The notes beneath the pieces were generated by a model. It was not told the DNA's origin. It was given only the letters and a program-made list of their open reading frames with translations, and did no database searches. The position numbers and the translations under genes were made by a program. 8,687 bases of DNA from assembly GCA_905236255.1 (NCBI GenBank), contig CAJOPK010000195.1:1-8687 (forward strand). The letters run 5' to 3'. This DNA comes from an uncultured Selenomonadaceae bacterium (GTDB lineage Bacteria > Bacillota > Negativicutes > Selenomonadales > Selenomonadaceae). Positions 1 through 5,922 of this stretch are shown here, in pieces. Position 1 is the stretch's first letter; every line of letters starts with the position of its first letter.

Positions 1-23
1 GAAAAATCCTTATAAAAAAACTG

Positions 24-59
24 CCTTCCGATATTTAAAAAATGTCGGGAGGTGTTTTT
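24..59. terminator. Bidirectional Rho-independent terminator
   Basis: An 11-bp stem (24-34 with 42-52, two G-T wobbles) closes a 7-base AT-rich loop. On the + strand it is followed by five T at 55-59. Read on the minus strand it is followed by a run of seven T (A at 14-20), three bases after the stem. It can therefore end ribE transcription coming leftward and a + strand transcript entering from beyond the left edge. The hairpin and both T runs are read directly; two-way function is inferred. Confidence 0.75.
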
Positions 60-87
60 GTGTGTTGACCCGTTCGACCGGATTTGA

Positions 88-240
88 GTAAACTTTACAC
101 TTACGGCTTGCGGAAATACCGCCGGCGAAAATAAATCGGCAAGTGCGGAAAAAGTTGTTGCAAAATTTTTGAAGGAGGATTTGTTGTTCGTACTGTGGTC
201 ATTCTCACAAATGCAGCCGATTAAGCCGATATTTTGTTAA
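88..240 (+). pseudogene. Probable remnant of a lipoprotein gene, 5' end missing
   Basis: This 50-codon frame runs from just after a TGA at 85-87 to a TAA at 238-240 and has no usable start codon. Its first residues read VNFTLTACGNTAGENKS. LTAC-G fits a lipobox (Leu-Thr-Ala-Cys, +1 Cys near codon 8) and is followed by a polar Gly/Asn/Ser/Glu stretch and then SAEKVVAKFLKED, as in many mature lipoproteins. The hydrophobic core and Lys-rich start of the signal peptide are absent from all upstream frames. The last 19 codons (LLFVLWSF and on) look unlike the rest and may follow a frameshift or deletion. The stop overlaps the ribE stop from the other strand. A chance open frame is the alternative; the lipobox and codon use similar to the neighbouring genes argue for a decayed gene. 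Confidence 0.35.
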
Positions 241-863
241 AATCCGTTGGTTGTTAAAAAATCTTCCGTCAATTCCGGTGCGGAATTTTTAAAAACAATC
301 AATCTTTCTATATATTTCGCCAAAACGTCCGTTTCAATGTTTACCGCAGATCCGACACGCTTGAATTTAAAATTCGTGACTTCACGGGTATGAGGAATCA
401 TTGACACGGAAAATTTTGTTTCGCCGGCATCAACGACGGTTAAACTTATTCCGTCAAGTGCAACGGATCCCTTTGCCGCAATTTGACGAAGCAAAATTTT
501 TTCGGCGGCAATTTCAATTAACAGAGCATTTCCTTCCGGAATTATCGAAAGAATTTTTCCCGTGCCGTCAACATGACCGCTTACAATATGTCCGCCGAAT
601 CTTTCCCCGATTTTTAAAGCGCGCTCAAGATTTACGATACCGCCGGAATTTATTTCCGAAAGTGAAGTCCTGCGTAAAGTTTCAGGCATTACGTCCGCCG
701 CAAAAAAATTCTTTCCGAAGTCGGTGACGGTCAGACAAATTCCGTTGGTTGAAATGCTGTCGCCGATTTTTATGTCATCCAAAATTTTCGTACAGGAAAT
801 TTCCAAACTGCCTGCCCGAAAATTTTTGAGTTTTCCGGTTTCTTCAATAATTCCCGTAAACAT
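237..863 (-). CDS. ribE: Riboflavin synthase, alpha chain
   Basis: Catalyses the last step of riboflavin synthesis, dismutation of two 6,7-dimethyl-8-ribityllumazine molecules into riboflavin and a pyrimidinedione, in the cytoplasm as a trimer. The 208-residue product has the family length and the duplicated lumazine-binding fold. Repeat 1 begins with the signature MFTGIIEE (1-8) and has NGICLTV (40-46). Repeat 2 begins at GGHIVSGHVDGTG (about 90-102) and has DGISLTV (137-143). The ATG at 863-861 is chosen because the longer reading starts at a GTG (872-870) lying inside the Shine-Dalgarno sequence, and family members start at MFTG. It has its own promoter, ends at the terminator at the left edge, and no ribD, ribBA or ribH lies alongside. 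The short leader has no room for an FMN riboswitch. Identity is secure. Confidence 0.96.
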   Translation of the reverse strand: MFTGIIEETGKLKNFRAGSLEISCTKILDDIKIGDSISTNGICLTVTDFGKNFFAADVMPETLRRTSLSEINSGGIVNLERALKIGERFGGHIVSGHVDGTGKILSIIPEGNALLIEIAAEKILLRQIAAKGSVALDGISLTVVDAGETKFSVSMIPHTREVTNFKFKRVGSAVNIETDVLAKYIERLIVFKNSAPELTEDFLTTNGF

Positions 864-867
864 TTTT

Positions 868-879
868 ATCACCCTTTCT
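868..879 (-). promoter_or_regulatory. Shine-Dalgarno site that fixes the ribE start
   Basis: Read on the minus strand this is AGAAAGGGTGAT, four bases before the ATG at 863. It contains the GTG that would open a reading frame three codons longer, so that GTG serves ribosome binding rather than initiation. Confidence 0.75.
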
Positions 880-892
880 GTCGTCCGTTTAA

Positions 893-921
893 TTTTTATG
901 ATAAGAGAAACTTTTTGTCAA
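893..921 (-). promoter_or_regulatory. Candidate sigma-70-type promoter of ribE
   Basis: On the minus strand a perfect -35 box TTGACA (921-916) is followed after 17 bases by TAAAAA (898-893, four of six matches to TATAAT). It lies about 30 bases before the ribE start, on the far side of the ftsL terminator, so ribE appears to be transcribed independently. The predicted leader is only about 25 bases. Confidence 0.6.
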
Positions 922-1001
922 TGCAGGTATGCTGTTTTTATCAAATGCAGTAACTTATTTCCACTTTCACGATATTTTTTCAACGATTGAGATTTTGCAA
1001 G

Positions 1002-1030
1002 AAAAAATGCTCCGCAATTCACGGAGCATT
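1002..1030 (-). terminator. Rho-independent terminator after ftsL
   Basis: A perfect 9-bp stem, AATGCTCCG with CGGAGCATT (1006-1014 and 1022-1030), closes a 7-base loop. On the minus strand it runs directly into six T (1007-1002). It begins 11 bases past the ftsL stop codon and closes the rsmH-ftsL unit. Confidence 0.88.
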
Positions 1031-1041
1031 AAAATTTATAA

Positions 1042-1434
1042 CTACCGTTCGTGTGAAAAATACATTTTTTTCGGAACCGTCATGCCGAGTTCGTCGGCGG
1101 CAATTTGCTTGATTCTTTGCGGTGACTTCAACTTTGCAATTTCAATTCTCAAGCGTTCGTTTTCCTGTTCAAGTTGTTGAGCTTGAGTCTGCGTCGCCAC
1201 CAGTGCATACCCGCGACTTGCACTTATTCCGCTGCGTATCACGACGAGCATCGCCAAAATCGAAATGATTACGAAGGCAACCCTGCAACGCGACCGGAGC
1301 AAATGATCCAGTTTCGGCTTATTTTTTATCAACCGCAAAGAATTTTGATTCGGAAGAGCGACTTCACCGAAATCCGCCCGATAATTATAATTTCGCCCGT
1401 CAACGTAATTTCGCGGTTTACGTTTCGCCGTCAT
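1042..1434 (-). CDS. ftsL: Cell division protein FtsL-like
   Basis: Short bitopic membrane protein of the divisome; FtsL family members pair with FtsB/DivIC through a periplasmic coiled coil to activate septal peptidoglycan synthesis. The 130 residues show a basic, Asn/Arg-rich cytoplasmic N terminus (about 1-50), one membrane segment (about 52-68, AFVIISILAMLVVI) and a heptad-like coiled coil (about 75-105, QAQQLEQENERLRIEIAKL). A tail with SPQRIKQIAADELGM follows, a pattern typical of FtsL/FtsB ends. FtsL is poorly conserved in sequence, so the call rests on this layout and on position: its ATG overlaps the rsmH stop as ATGA, the standard rsmH-ftsL arrangement of the dcw cluster. A Shine-Dalgarno AAAGGAGA precedes the start. 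Unusually, a terminator follows instead of a penicillin-binding protein gene. Confidence 0.85.
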   Translation of the reverse strand: MTAKRKPRNYVDGRNYNYRADFGEVALPNQNSLRLIKNKPKLDHLLRSRCRVAFVIISILAMLVVIRSGISASRGYALVATQTQAQQLEQENERLRIEIAKLKSPQRIKQIAADELGMTVPKKMYFSHER

Positions 1435-2381
1435 GAAATCTCTCCTTTCGATTTACAAATTTTTTCCGCCCCGCGAAGTTTCGCCGACTTCGCCCGGCTG
1501 TTTATTTCAAGTTCGGCATCGGTTGCCGTCAGAGGTTTTCCGAGTAATTTTATTTCCGCCTTGTGACCGCATACACATACCGGAAAACTTTTCGGACATA
1601 TGCAACCCTGCGCCAAAACTTTGAATACGTTTTTAACAATCCTGTCCTCCAACGAATGAAAGGTTATAATTGCGATTCTTCCGCCCGGCTTGAGTCTTTT
1701 GACCGCCGCCTTTACCGAGCTTTCCAAAATTTTCAGTTCGCCGTTGACTTCAATTCTTATCGCCTGAAAAACTCTTTTTGCCGGATGCCCGCCGTTTTTG
1801 GTGTGAGGAACATTTTTTTCGATAATTTCGACAAGCGCGCCGGTCGTTTCAATCGGAGAAACTTTCCGCGCCTTCACAATCGCGGCGGCAATTCTCTTTG
1901 AAAATCTTTCCTCTCCGTATTCGCCGAAAATCTTCACAAGATTTTCTTCGTCGTACTTGTTTACGACATCGAAGGCGGTCAACTTTTCGCGTCGGTCCAT
2001 CCTCATATCCAGCGGCGAATCCTTGATATAAGAGAACCCGCGCTCCGGCGTGTCTATCTGTCGGGAAGAAACTCCGAAGTCAAAAACTGCTCCGTCAATT
2101 TCGTCAATTTTCAAATCGTCCAAAACTCTCTCAAGATTGACGAAATTTTCTCGGACAAGTTCGACTTTGCAGACAAGCCCGGAAAGTTTTTCACGCGCCG
2201 CCGTCAAGGCTTCGTCGTCCCGGTCAATTCCGATTATCATTCCGTCCTTATTCAAAAGTTCGCCGATAAGCCGGGAATGACCGCCGCCGCCCAGAGTACA
2301 ATCGAGATAAATGCCGTCGGCTTTCGGATTGAGAATTTTTAAAACTTCTTCGGGCATAACGCTCTTGTGTTCAAAATCCAT
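1431..2381 (-). CDS. rsmH: 16S rRNA (cytosine(1402)-N(4))-methyltransferase RsmH (MraW)
   Basis: Uses S-adenosylmethionine to methylate N4 of cytosine 1402 in the decoding centre of 16S rRNA. The 316 residues match the family length. Visible motifs are HKSVMPEEVL (5-14), the SAM-binding LDCTLGGGGHS (26-36), GIDRDDEAL (51-59), DFGVSS (101-106), SPLDMRMD (122-129), HPAKRVFQAIRIEVNGEL (199-216) and ITFHSLEDRIVK (239-250). A four-cysteine cluster (CICP...CVC, 260-271) is usual in Bacillota RsmH. The ATG at 2381 is chosen over an open extension to 2522: family members start a few residues before HKSVM, GGAGG lies 11 bases upstream, and the extension would overlap the end of the prenyltransferase gene. 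It overlaps ftsL by ATGA. Confidence 0.96.
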   Translation of the reverse strand: MDFEHKSVMPEEVLKILNPKADGIYLDCTLGGGGHSRLIGELLNKDGMIIGIDRDDEALTAAREKLSGLVCKVELVRENFVNLERVLDDLKIDEIDGAVFDFGVSSRQIDTPERGFSYIKDSPLDMRMDRREKLTAFDVVNKYDEENLVKIFGEYGEERFSKRIAAAIVKARKVSPIETTGALVEIIEKNVPHTKNGGHPAKRVFQAIRIEVNGELKILESSVKAAVKRLKPGGRIAIITFHSLEDRIVKNVFKVLAQGCICPKSFPVCVCGHKAEIKLLGKPLTATDAELEINSRAKSAKLRGAEKICKSKGEIS

Positions 2382-2423
2382 TTTAAAATTCGCCTCCGAT
2401 TTATCGAAAACGCTTATTCTTCT

Positions 2424-2452
2424 TTTGTAAAAAATTTCCTGCCGGTTTTCAA
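2424..2452 (-). promoter_or_regulatory. Candidate promoter of rsmH-ftsL
   Basis: In the 91-base gap after the prenyltransferase gene the minus strand has TTGAAA (2452-2447), 17 bases, then TACAAA (2429-2424). These match the consensus at five and four of six positions. No terminator separates ubiA from rsmH, so readthrough from ubiA is equally possible. Confidence 0.35.
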
Positions 2453-2472
2453 AAAAATATTTCAGTTTTTTT

Positions 2473-3321
2473 TCAAAAAACGTAATCAAACCAAGCACAA
2501 AGACAAATCGCAACCGAAACAATACTGTTTCTCATGAAATAATCTTGACCTACTCCTTTAAAATTTATCGGGTTGACAATTTTGTGCTGATAGACCAAAG
2601 TCAACGCCGCAATCAAAACTCCCAAGAAATAAATTATTCCCAAGTTCAACAAAAATCCGACCGCCGCAAAACATACAATGCAGATTATGTGCAAAACCTT
2701 TGAAATTTTGAAAGCCTTGACAGCGCCAAATTCCGTTGCCAGTGAATGAAGTCCCTGTGATTTGTCAAATTTTTCGTCCTGCGCGCCGTATATCGCATCA
2801 AATGCCCCGATCCAAAGTGCAACGGCACTGCAGAGCAAAATCATCGGCAAAGAAATTTCTCCGCCGGCAGCAACCCAGCCGCCCGCCGGTGCCATCGCTA
2901 TTGCCAAACCCAAAAACAAATGACACCAACCGGTAAATCTTTTCGTAAAAGGATAAATCAAAAAAGGCAGCGCGGCAATCGGCAAAAGTTTTATGCAAAT
3001 CGGCGGCAGAAAAAATACGGTCACGGTCATTACCAAAAGGCAGACGGCAATAAAAATTTTTGCCTCTCCTTTTGAAATTTCGCCCCTGACCATAGCTCGG
3101 TAAGAAAGTCGCGGCTGTTTTTTGTCGTATTTTAAATCTGCAAGATTGTCGGTCGCCAGAGCCGCCGCCCGTCCGGAAGTTACGGCAAGCGCAATCAAAA
3201 TCAAAGTTTTTAAATCCGGATGTCCGCCCGCCGCCAAAACAGCCCCCATAAATGCAAAGGGCAAGTCAAAAATTGTGTGCGGAAGGGCTATGTTGTTTAT
3301 GTGTGCTTTTAATTTCGACAA
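2473..3321 (-). CDS. ubiA: UbiA-family aromatic prenyltransferase, probably for menaquinone (MqnP-like)
   Basis: Integral membrane enzyme that joins a polyprenyl chain to an aromatic acid in quinone synthesis. The 282 residues are largely hydrophobic, with about eight or nine membrane segments. The first Mg-diphosphate motif is NLADLKYD (N59, D62, D66), followed by KKQPR. The second is DAIYGAQDEKFD (175-186: D175, Q181, D182, D186), followed by GLHSL. The DxxYxxQDxxFDxxxGLHS form resembles the prenyltransferases of the futalosine menaquinone pathway (MqnP) as well as bacterial 4-hydroxybenzoate enzymes, so the substrate is not settled; no other mqn or men gene is present. The start is TTG at 3321-3319, with AAGGAGA nine bases upstream; no in-frame ATG precedes the conserved N terminus. 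It reads toward rsmH and diverges from the deaminase homologue. Confidence 0.88.
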   Translation of the reverse strand: MSKLKAHINNIALPHTIFDLPFAFMGAVLAAGGHPDLKTLILIALAVTSGRAAALATDNLADLKYDKKQPRLSYRAMVRGEISKGEAKIFIAVCLLVMTVTVFFLPPICIKLLPIAALPFLIYPFTKRFTGWCHLFLGLAIAMAPAGGWVAAGGEISLPMILLCSAVALWIGAFDAIYGAQDEKFDKSQGLHSLATEFGAVKAFKISKVLHIICIVCFAAVGFLLNLGIIYFLGVLIAALTLVYQHKIVNPINFKGVGQDYFMRNSIVSVAICLCAWFDYVF

Positions 3322-3414
3322 AATTTTCTCTCCTTAATTTTTATGAAAAGTAAATGAATTTTCTTGCAGGAATTTTTGAGGCGGCGGCAAATATTACCTG
3401 AACAATCGGACAAA

Positions 3415-3423
3415 GCGAGGTGA
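3415..3423 (+). promoter_or_regulatory. Shine-Dalgarno site that fixes the deaminase-homologue start
   Basis: GCGAGGTGA lies five bases before the ATG at 3429. It contains the GTG (3420) that would open a reading frame three codons longer, so the ATG is the better start. Confidence 0.75.
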
Positions 3424-3428
3424 AAAAA

Positions 3429-3860
3429 ATGAATTTGGATATTATTGACACGATGGTAAGAACGGCGCGGGACGCAATGAGAAACGCCCACGTTTCCGGT
3501 GACGGGATTGTCGGCGGAGCCTGCGTGTTGGCGGAGGACGGAACTTTATACAGCGGCTGTACCGTCGAACACGTTATTCCGGAACTTTCCATGACTGCAG
3601 AAACCGTTGCGCTGACAAAAGCCGTTTCGGACGGCAAGCGCAGTTTTGATGCGATTGCGATAGTCGCCGATATTTCCGGCGGGTATTATGTGCCGGACGA
3701 TGCGAGTTGCAAATTTATGGCACAATTTGAAGTCCCGGAAGTCGTGCTTGCGGATATCGACGGGAATGTAAGAGTCGTGAAACTTTCAGAACTTACTCCC
3801 TATAAACCGCGCCGCCGCCGTTTTGACAACGATTTTTACGAAGAAGATTATGACGGGTAG
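3429..3860 (+). CDS. Cytidine deaminase family protein lacking the zinc-binding residues
   Basis: Homologue of homotetrameric cytidine deaminase (cytidine to uridine, pyrimidine salvage), 143 residues. The segment GCTVEHVIPELSMTAETVAL (43-62) aligns without gaps to the family stretch GxNxEN...CAERxAL, and the following KAVSDGKRSFDAIAIVAD (64-81) and VVKLSELTPY (116-125) are also typical. The zinc centre is not conserved. The Cys of the CAE motif is Thr56, though the catalytic Glu is kept as Glu58. The PCxxC motif reads PDDASC (89-94), so at most one of three cysteine ligands remains. The substrate-contacting Asn of NxEN is Thr45, with Glu47 kept. The C terminus adds RRRR (128-131) and an acidic tail ending EEDYDG. 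The frame is intact, with a strong ribosome site and its own terminator, so it looks like a maintained protein, perhaps a pseudoenzyme or nucleoside-binding protein. No clear promoter was seen upstream. Confidence 0.8.
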   Translation: MNLDIIDTMVRTARDAMRNAHVSGDGIVGGACVLAEDGTLYSGCTVEHVIPELSMTAETVALTKAVSDGKRSFDAIAIVADISGGYYVPDDASCKFMAQFEVPEVVLADIDGNVRVVKLSELTPYKPRRRRFDNDFYEEDYDG

Positions 3861-3871
3861 AAGAAATTTTT

Positions 3872-3907
3872 ATGACCGGACAAAGGAATCTTTTGCCCGG
3901 TCATTTT
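3872..3907 (+). terminator. Rho-independent terminator after the deaminase homologue
   Basis: ATGACCGG (3872-3879) pairs with CCGGTCAT (3897-3904), and a partly paired inner segment (CAAAG with CTTTTG) extends the hairpin. TTTTGTTTT follows on the + strand. On the minus strand the hairpin is followed by A-rich sequence, so it does not obviously end the convergent secreted-protein gene. Confidence 0.75.
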
Positions 3908-3935
3908 GTTTTGCAATAATTCTTTTCCGGAAAAA

Positions 3936-4823
3936 TCAGTCTACCGTTTCCGTCAAAATGGAATCGAAATCCATAATTGCCTGTTCGGTGAAGGCTTCCA
4001 TACAAGCGGAAGTCACTCTGACTTTTGCGAGTCCGACGGCTACCGCTTCAGTTTCCGCAACGCCGACGGAATCTCTTTCATAGCGTTCGATATTTCCCAT
4101 TTCAAAACTTCCCGCCGAAAAATTTGCATGAATCGTTGCCTTGTAAAGCCCGTTCTTAAGTTTTTCGACTGATTTTGTGTTAAGTATACCGTAGAAGAAA
4201 GCAATTTCGTTGTCATGATTTTCAAGGGCGAAATCGCGAACTTTTGCGCCGAAATTCGGATCGGTGACATTTTTTATCAGGCAGGCGGTAACTTCCGTAC
4301 TGTTGTCGTAAGCATAACCTGCGAGATTGAATTTGCCGTCAAGGAAGTAGGTCATCATGTCATCGTAAACGTAATTGCCTTTCACATTATCCACAATAGA
4401 GATTTGAACTTTGTCACGGTTGGGGTTTGCATTGACGTTTTTTACCTGTTCCCTTACTCCGCGAGCCGTTTCGCGAAGTTCTTCGGAATTGACGGTTACA
4501 TCAAGGACGACCGAATAAACTCCGTTATCCGCTTTGTCTTCGATATACTTGTTTATTGTTACATAATCGTCGCGTCTGTTTTCCAAAATGTCTGCGAGTA
4601 TCGAAAATCTCATGATCCGCGGAAGATCTTCGGGGGAAACTTTTTCGGTAACGGCAAAGGCTTGAGTTATCGCGTTGCGAACCGCTTCATTTTTTGCCGT
4701 GTTTTCATTGCCGTTCAAAATCGGAGCATGCCCGCGAACTTCAAGTGCTTCGGCTTTAAAACTCATTCCAAAAATCAACCCGCACATTAAGAACACCGAG
4801 AAAAACATTTTAAAAAACTTCAT
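3936..4823 (-). CDS. Secreted protein of unknown function, FlgT-N/LPP20-like
   Basis: The 295 residues start with a signal peptide: MKFFKMFFSVFLMCGLIFGM, then SFKAEA, with likely cleavage after AEA (about 26/27). It has no lipobox, so a soluble periplasmic or exported protein is expected. The mature start LEVRGHAPILNGNENTAKNEAVRNAITQAF (about 27-56) has the pattern of FlgT N-terminal and LPP20-type domains: a beta strand carrying GxAxI, then an Ala-rich helix. YSVVLDVTV (103-111) would close that domain. A second alpha/beta part (about 137-295) follows, ending with another Ala-rich helix (AVGLAKVRVTSACMEAF). The assignment is by pattern only, and no flagellar genes are nearby. The ATG at 4823 is preferred over an upstream extension because it begins the signal peptide and follows GTGAGG. 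It is convergent to the deaminase homologue and divergent from the HAD gene. Confidence 0.75.
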   Translation of the reverse strand: MKFFKMFFSVFLMCGLIFGMSFKAEALEVRGHAPILNGNENTAKNEAVRNAITQAFAVTEKVSPEDLPRIMRFSILADILENRRDDYVTINKYIEDKADNGVYSVVLDVTVNSEELRETARGVREQVKNVNANPNRDKVQISIVDNVKGNYVYDDMMTYFLDGKFNLAGYAYDNSTEVTACLIKNVTDPNFGAKVRDFALENHDNEIAFFYGILNTKSVEKLKNGLYKATIHANFSAGSFEMGNIERYERDSVGVAETEAVAVGLAKVRVTSACMEAFTEQAIMDFDSILTETVD

Positions 4824-4875
4824 ATCTTTCCTCACCTTTCCGAATCCGCAAATCATAAACATTTTAATGACGGTG

Positions 4876-4904
4876 ATTTTAACAAATCCCGGACAATCCT
4901 GCAA
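4876..4904 (-). promoter_or_regulatory. Weak candidate promoter of the secreted-protein gene
   Basis: On the minus strand TAAAAT (4881-4876, five of six matches) is preceded after 17 bases by TTGCAG (4904-4899, three of six). A TTGACT overlaps that -35 position but is too far from the -10. The -10 is the better half of this call. Confidence 0.25.
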
Positions 4905-4953
4905 GTCAAAATTTGTTGCGGAATATTTTTTTGTGACGGTCAAATTCGTCTGA

Positions 4954-4982
4954 TTGAAAAAAGCGGAAGTTTCGCTTATAAT
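4954..4982 (+). promoter_or_regulatory. Strong promoter of the HAD phosphatase-kinase operon
   Basis: TTGAAA (4954-4959), a 17-base spacer, then a perfect TATAAT (4977-4982): close to ideal for the housekeeping sigma factor. Transcription should begin near 4989, giving a leader of about 90 bases before the HAD start. Confidence 0.8.
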
Positions 4983-5079
4983 GTCAAAAAGATACGAAAG
5001 AATATAAATTTTCGTAAAGGAAGGATGACGAAATCTACAAATCGTAAATACCGGCTGAAAAATGAAAGGTGGGTTTTAA

Positions 5080-5877
5080 ATGTCCGTAAAAATGTTTGTG
5101 ACGGATCTTGACGGAACACTTTTGCCGAGCGGCAAAGAGGTTTCCGCCGAAAATATCGAGGCCGTAAAAAAGATGGATGCCGCCGGAATTACCGTTACGA
5201 TTGCAACCGGAAGAATGTATCGCGCAGCCTTGCCCGTTGCTCAGGCTTTGGAGGTAAACGTGCCGATAATCACTTATAACGGCGCGTTGATTAAGTCCGT
5301 TGACGGTGAAGTTATTCACGGCGAATATTTGCCGGAAAACCTTATCGTTGAACTTGTGAATTTTTTTGAAGAGCGGAATTGGTATCTTCAAAGTTATTCC
5401 GGCGACGTTCTGCATATTCCGGCAAGGGACAAATACGCAGTAAGTTACGAAACCGCGCAGGAAGTTGAAGGCATGGTCGTCGGGTGGGACGGCTTGAAAA
5501 AATTTACGAAAGAATCTTGCAAAGTTTTGAGCATAACCGACGGAGCTGAAGATACCGACATTCGCGTAAAAGCCGTCAACGAAAAATTTTCCGGAAGGGT
5601 TTCCGCTTTCAAATCAAATGCAAATTATGCGGAAATTGTTTTGCCGGGCGTGTCGAAGGCGGCGGCAATTAAAATTCTTGCCGACAAACTCAAAATCGAA
5701 AAATCCGAAATTATGGCGATTGGCGATTCCGAAAACGATCTCCCCATGCTCAAAGCTGCGGGAAAAAGTATTGCGATGGGAAATGCCGTCGAAGAAGTCA
5801 AAAATGTTTGCGATTTTGTTACCGGAAATTGTGAAGCCGACGGCTTTGCCGAAGCGGTTTATAAATATGTTCTTTAA
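5080..5877 (+). CDS. Cof-type HAD-IIB family phosphatase
   Basis: Soluble Mg-dependent phosphohydrolase of the haloacid dehalogenase superfamily, subclass IIB; relatives act on sugar phosphates and other small phosphometabolites. All four motifs are present in 265 residues. Motif I is DLDGTLL, with nucleophile D9 and acid/base D11. Motif II is IATGR (T43). Motif III is the Lys in GVSKAAA (K193). Motif IV is GDSENDLPML (215-224), with D216 and D220. The region between motifs II and III (about 80-185) is the IIB cap. Length is typical. AAAGGTGG ends seven bases before the ATG. The strong promoter at 4954-4982 lies upstream, and the kinase gene follows after 45 bases with no terminator between, suggesting one transcript. 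Substrate specificity cannot be read from the sequence. Confidence 0.92.
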   Translation: MSVKMFVTDLDGTLLPSGKEVSAENIEAVKKMDAAGITVTIATGRMYRAALPVAQALEVNVPIITYNGALIKSVDGEVIHGEYLPENLIVELVNFFEERNWYLQSYSGDVLHIPARDKYAVSYETAQEVEGMVVGWDGLKKFTKESCKVLSITDGAEDTDIRVKAVNEKFSGRVSAFKSNANYAEIVLPGVSKAAAIKILADKLKIEKSEIMAIGDSENDLPMLKAAGKSIAMGNAVEEVKNVCDFVTGNCEADGFAEAVYKYVL

Positions 5878-5906
5878 ATCGAAATAATCATGAATCAAAC
5901 TTGAAT

Positions 5907-5917
5907 AAAGGCGGTGA
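5907..5917 (+). promoter_or_regulatory. Shine-Dalgarno site that fixes the kinase start
   Basis: AAAGGCGGTGA ends five bases before a GTG at 5923. The earlier in-frame GTG (5914) lies inside this site. The next Met codon (5950) has only a weak GGAG at poor spacing, so GTG 5923 is preferred. Confidence 0.65.
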
Positions 5918-5922
5918 GACTT

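Noticed and set aside
65..94. TTGACC, 18 bases, TAAACT as a + strand promoter before the lipoprotein-like remnant
   Set aside because: The -10 matches at only four positions and would lie within the remnant itself, with no intact gene to drive.
172..293. Cysteine-rich reading CSYCGHSHKC that resembles a zinc ribbon
   Set aside because: The frame opens right after a TGA, has no start codon and runs into the antisense of ribE; the neighbouring lipoprotein-like frame explains the region better.
864..1000. Possible FMN riboswitch or small RNA upstream of ribE
   Set aside because: No conserved FMN riboswitch elements are visible, and the promoter leaves a leader too short to hold one.
929..1180. 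An 83-codon + strand open frame across the ftsL terminator
   Set aside because: It overlaps a strong minus-strand terminator and the end of ftsL and has no protein-like features.
2382..2522. A 47-codon N-terminal extension of RsmH
   Set aside because: Family members begin near HKSVM. The extension is AT-rich intergenic sequence overlapping the end of the prenyltransferase gene, and a Shine-Dalgarno site precedes the internal ATG.
3923..3934. Perfect 12-base palindrome TTTTCCGGAAAA just past the stop of the secreted-protein gene
   Set aside because: The stem is short and AT-rich, has no loop and no T run follows on the minus strand, so it is not a convincing terminator. A single copy gives no basis for calling an operator.
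4215..4790. A 191-codon + strand open frame inside the secreted-protein gene
   Set aside because: The opposite strand has a signal peptide, ribosome site and domain pattern; this frame has none.
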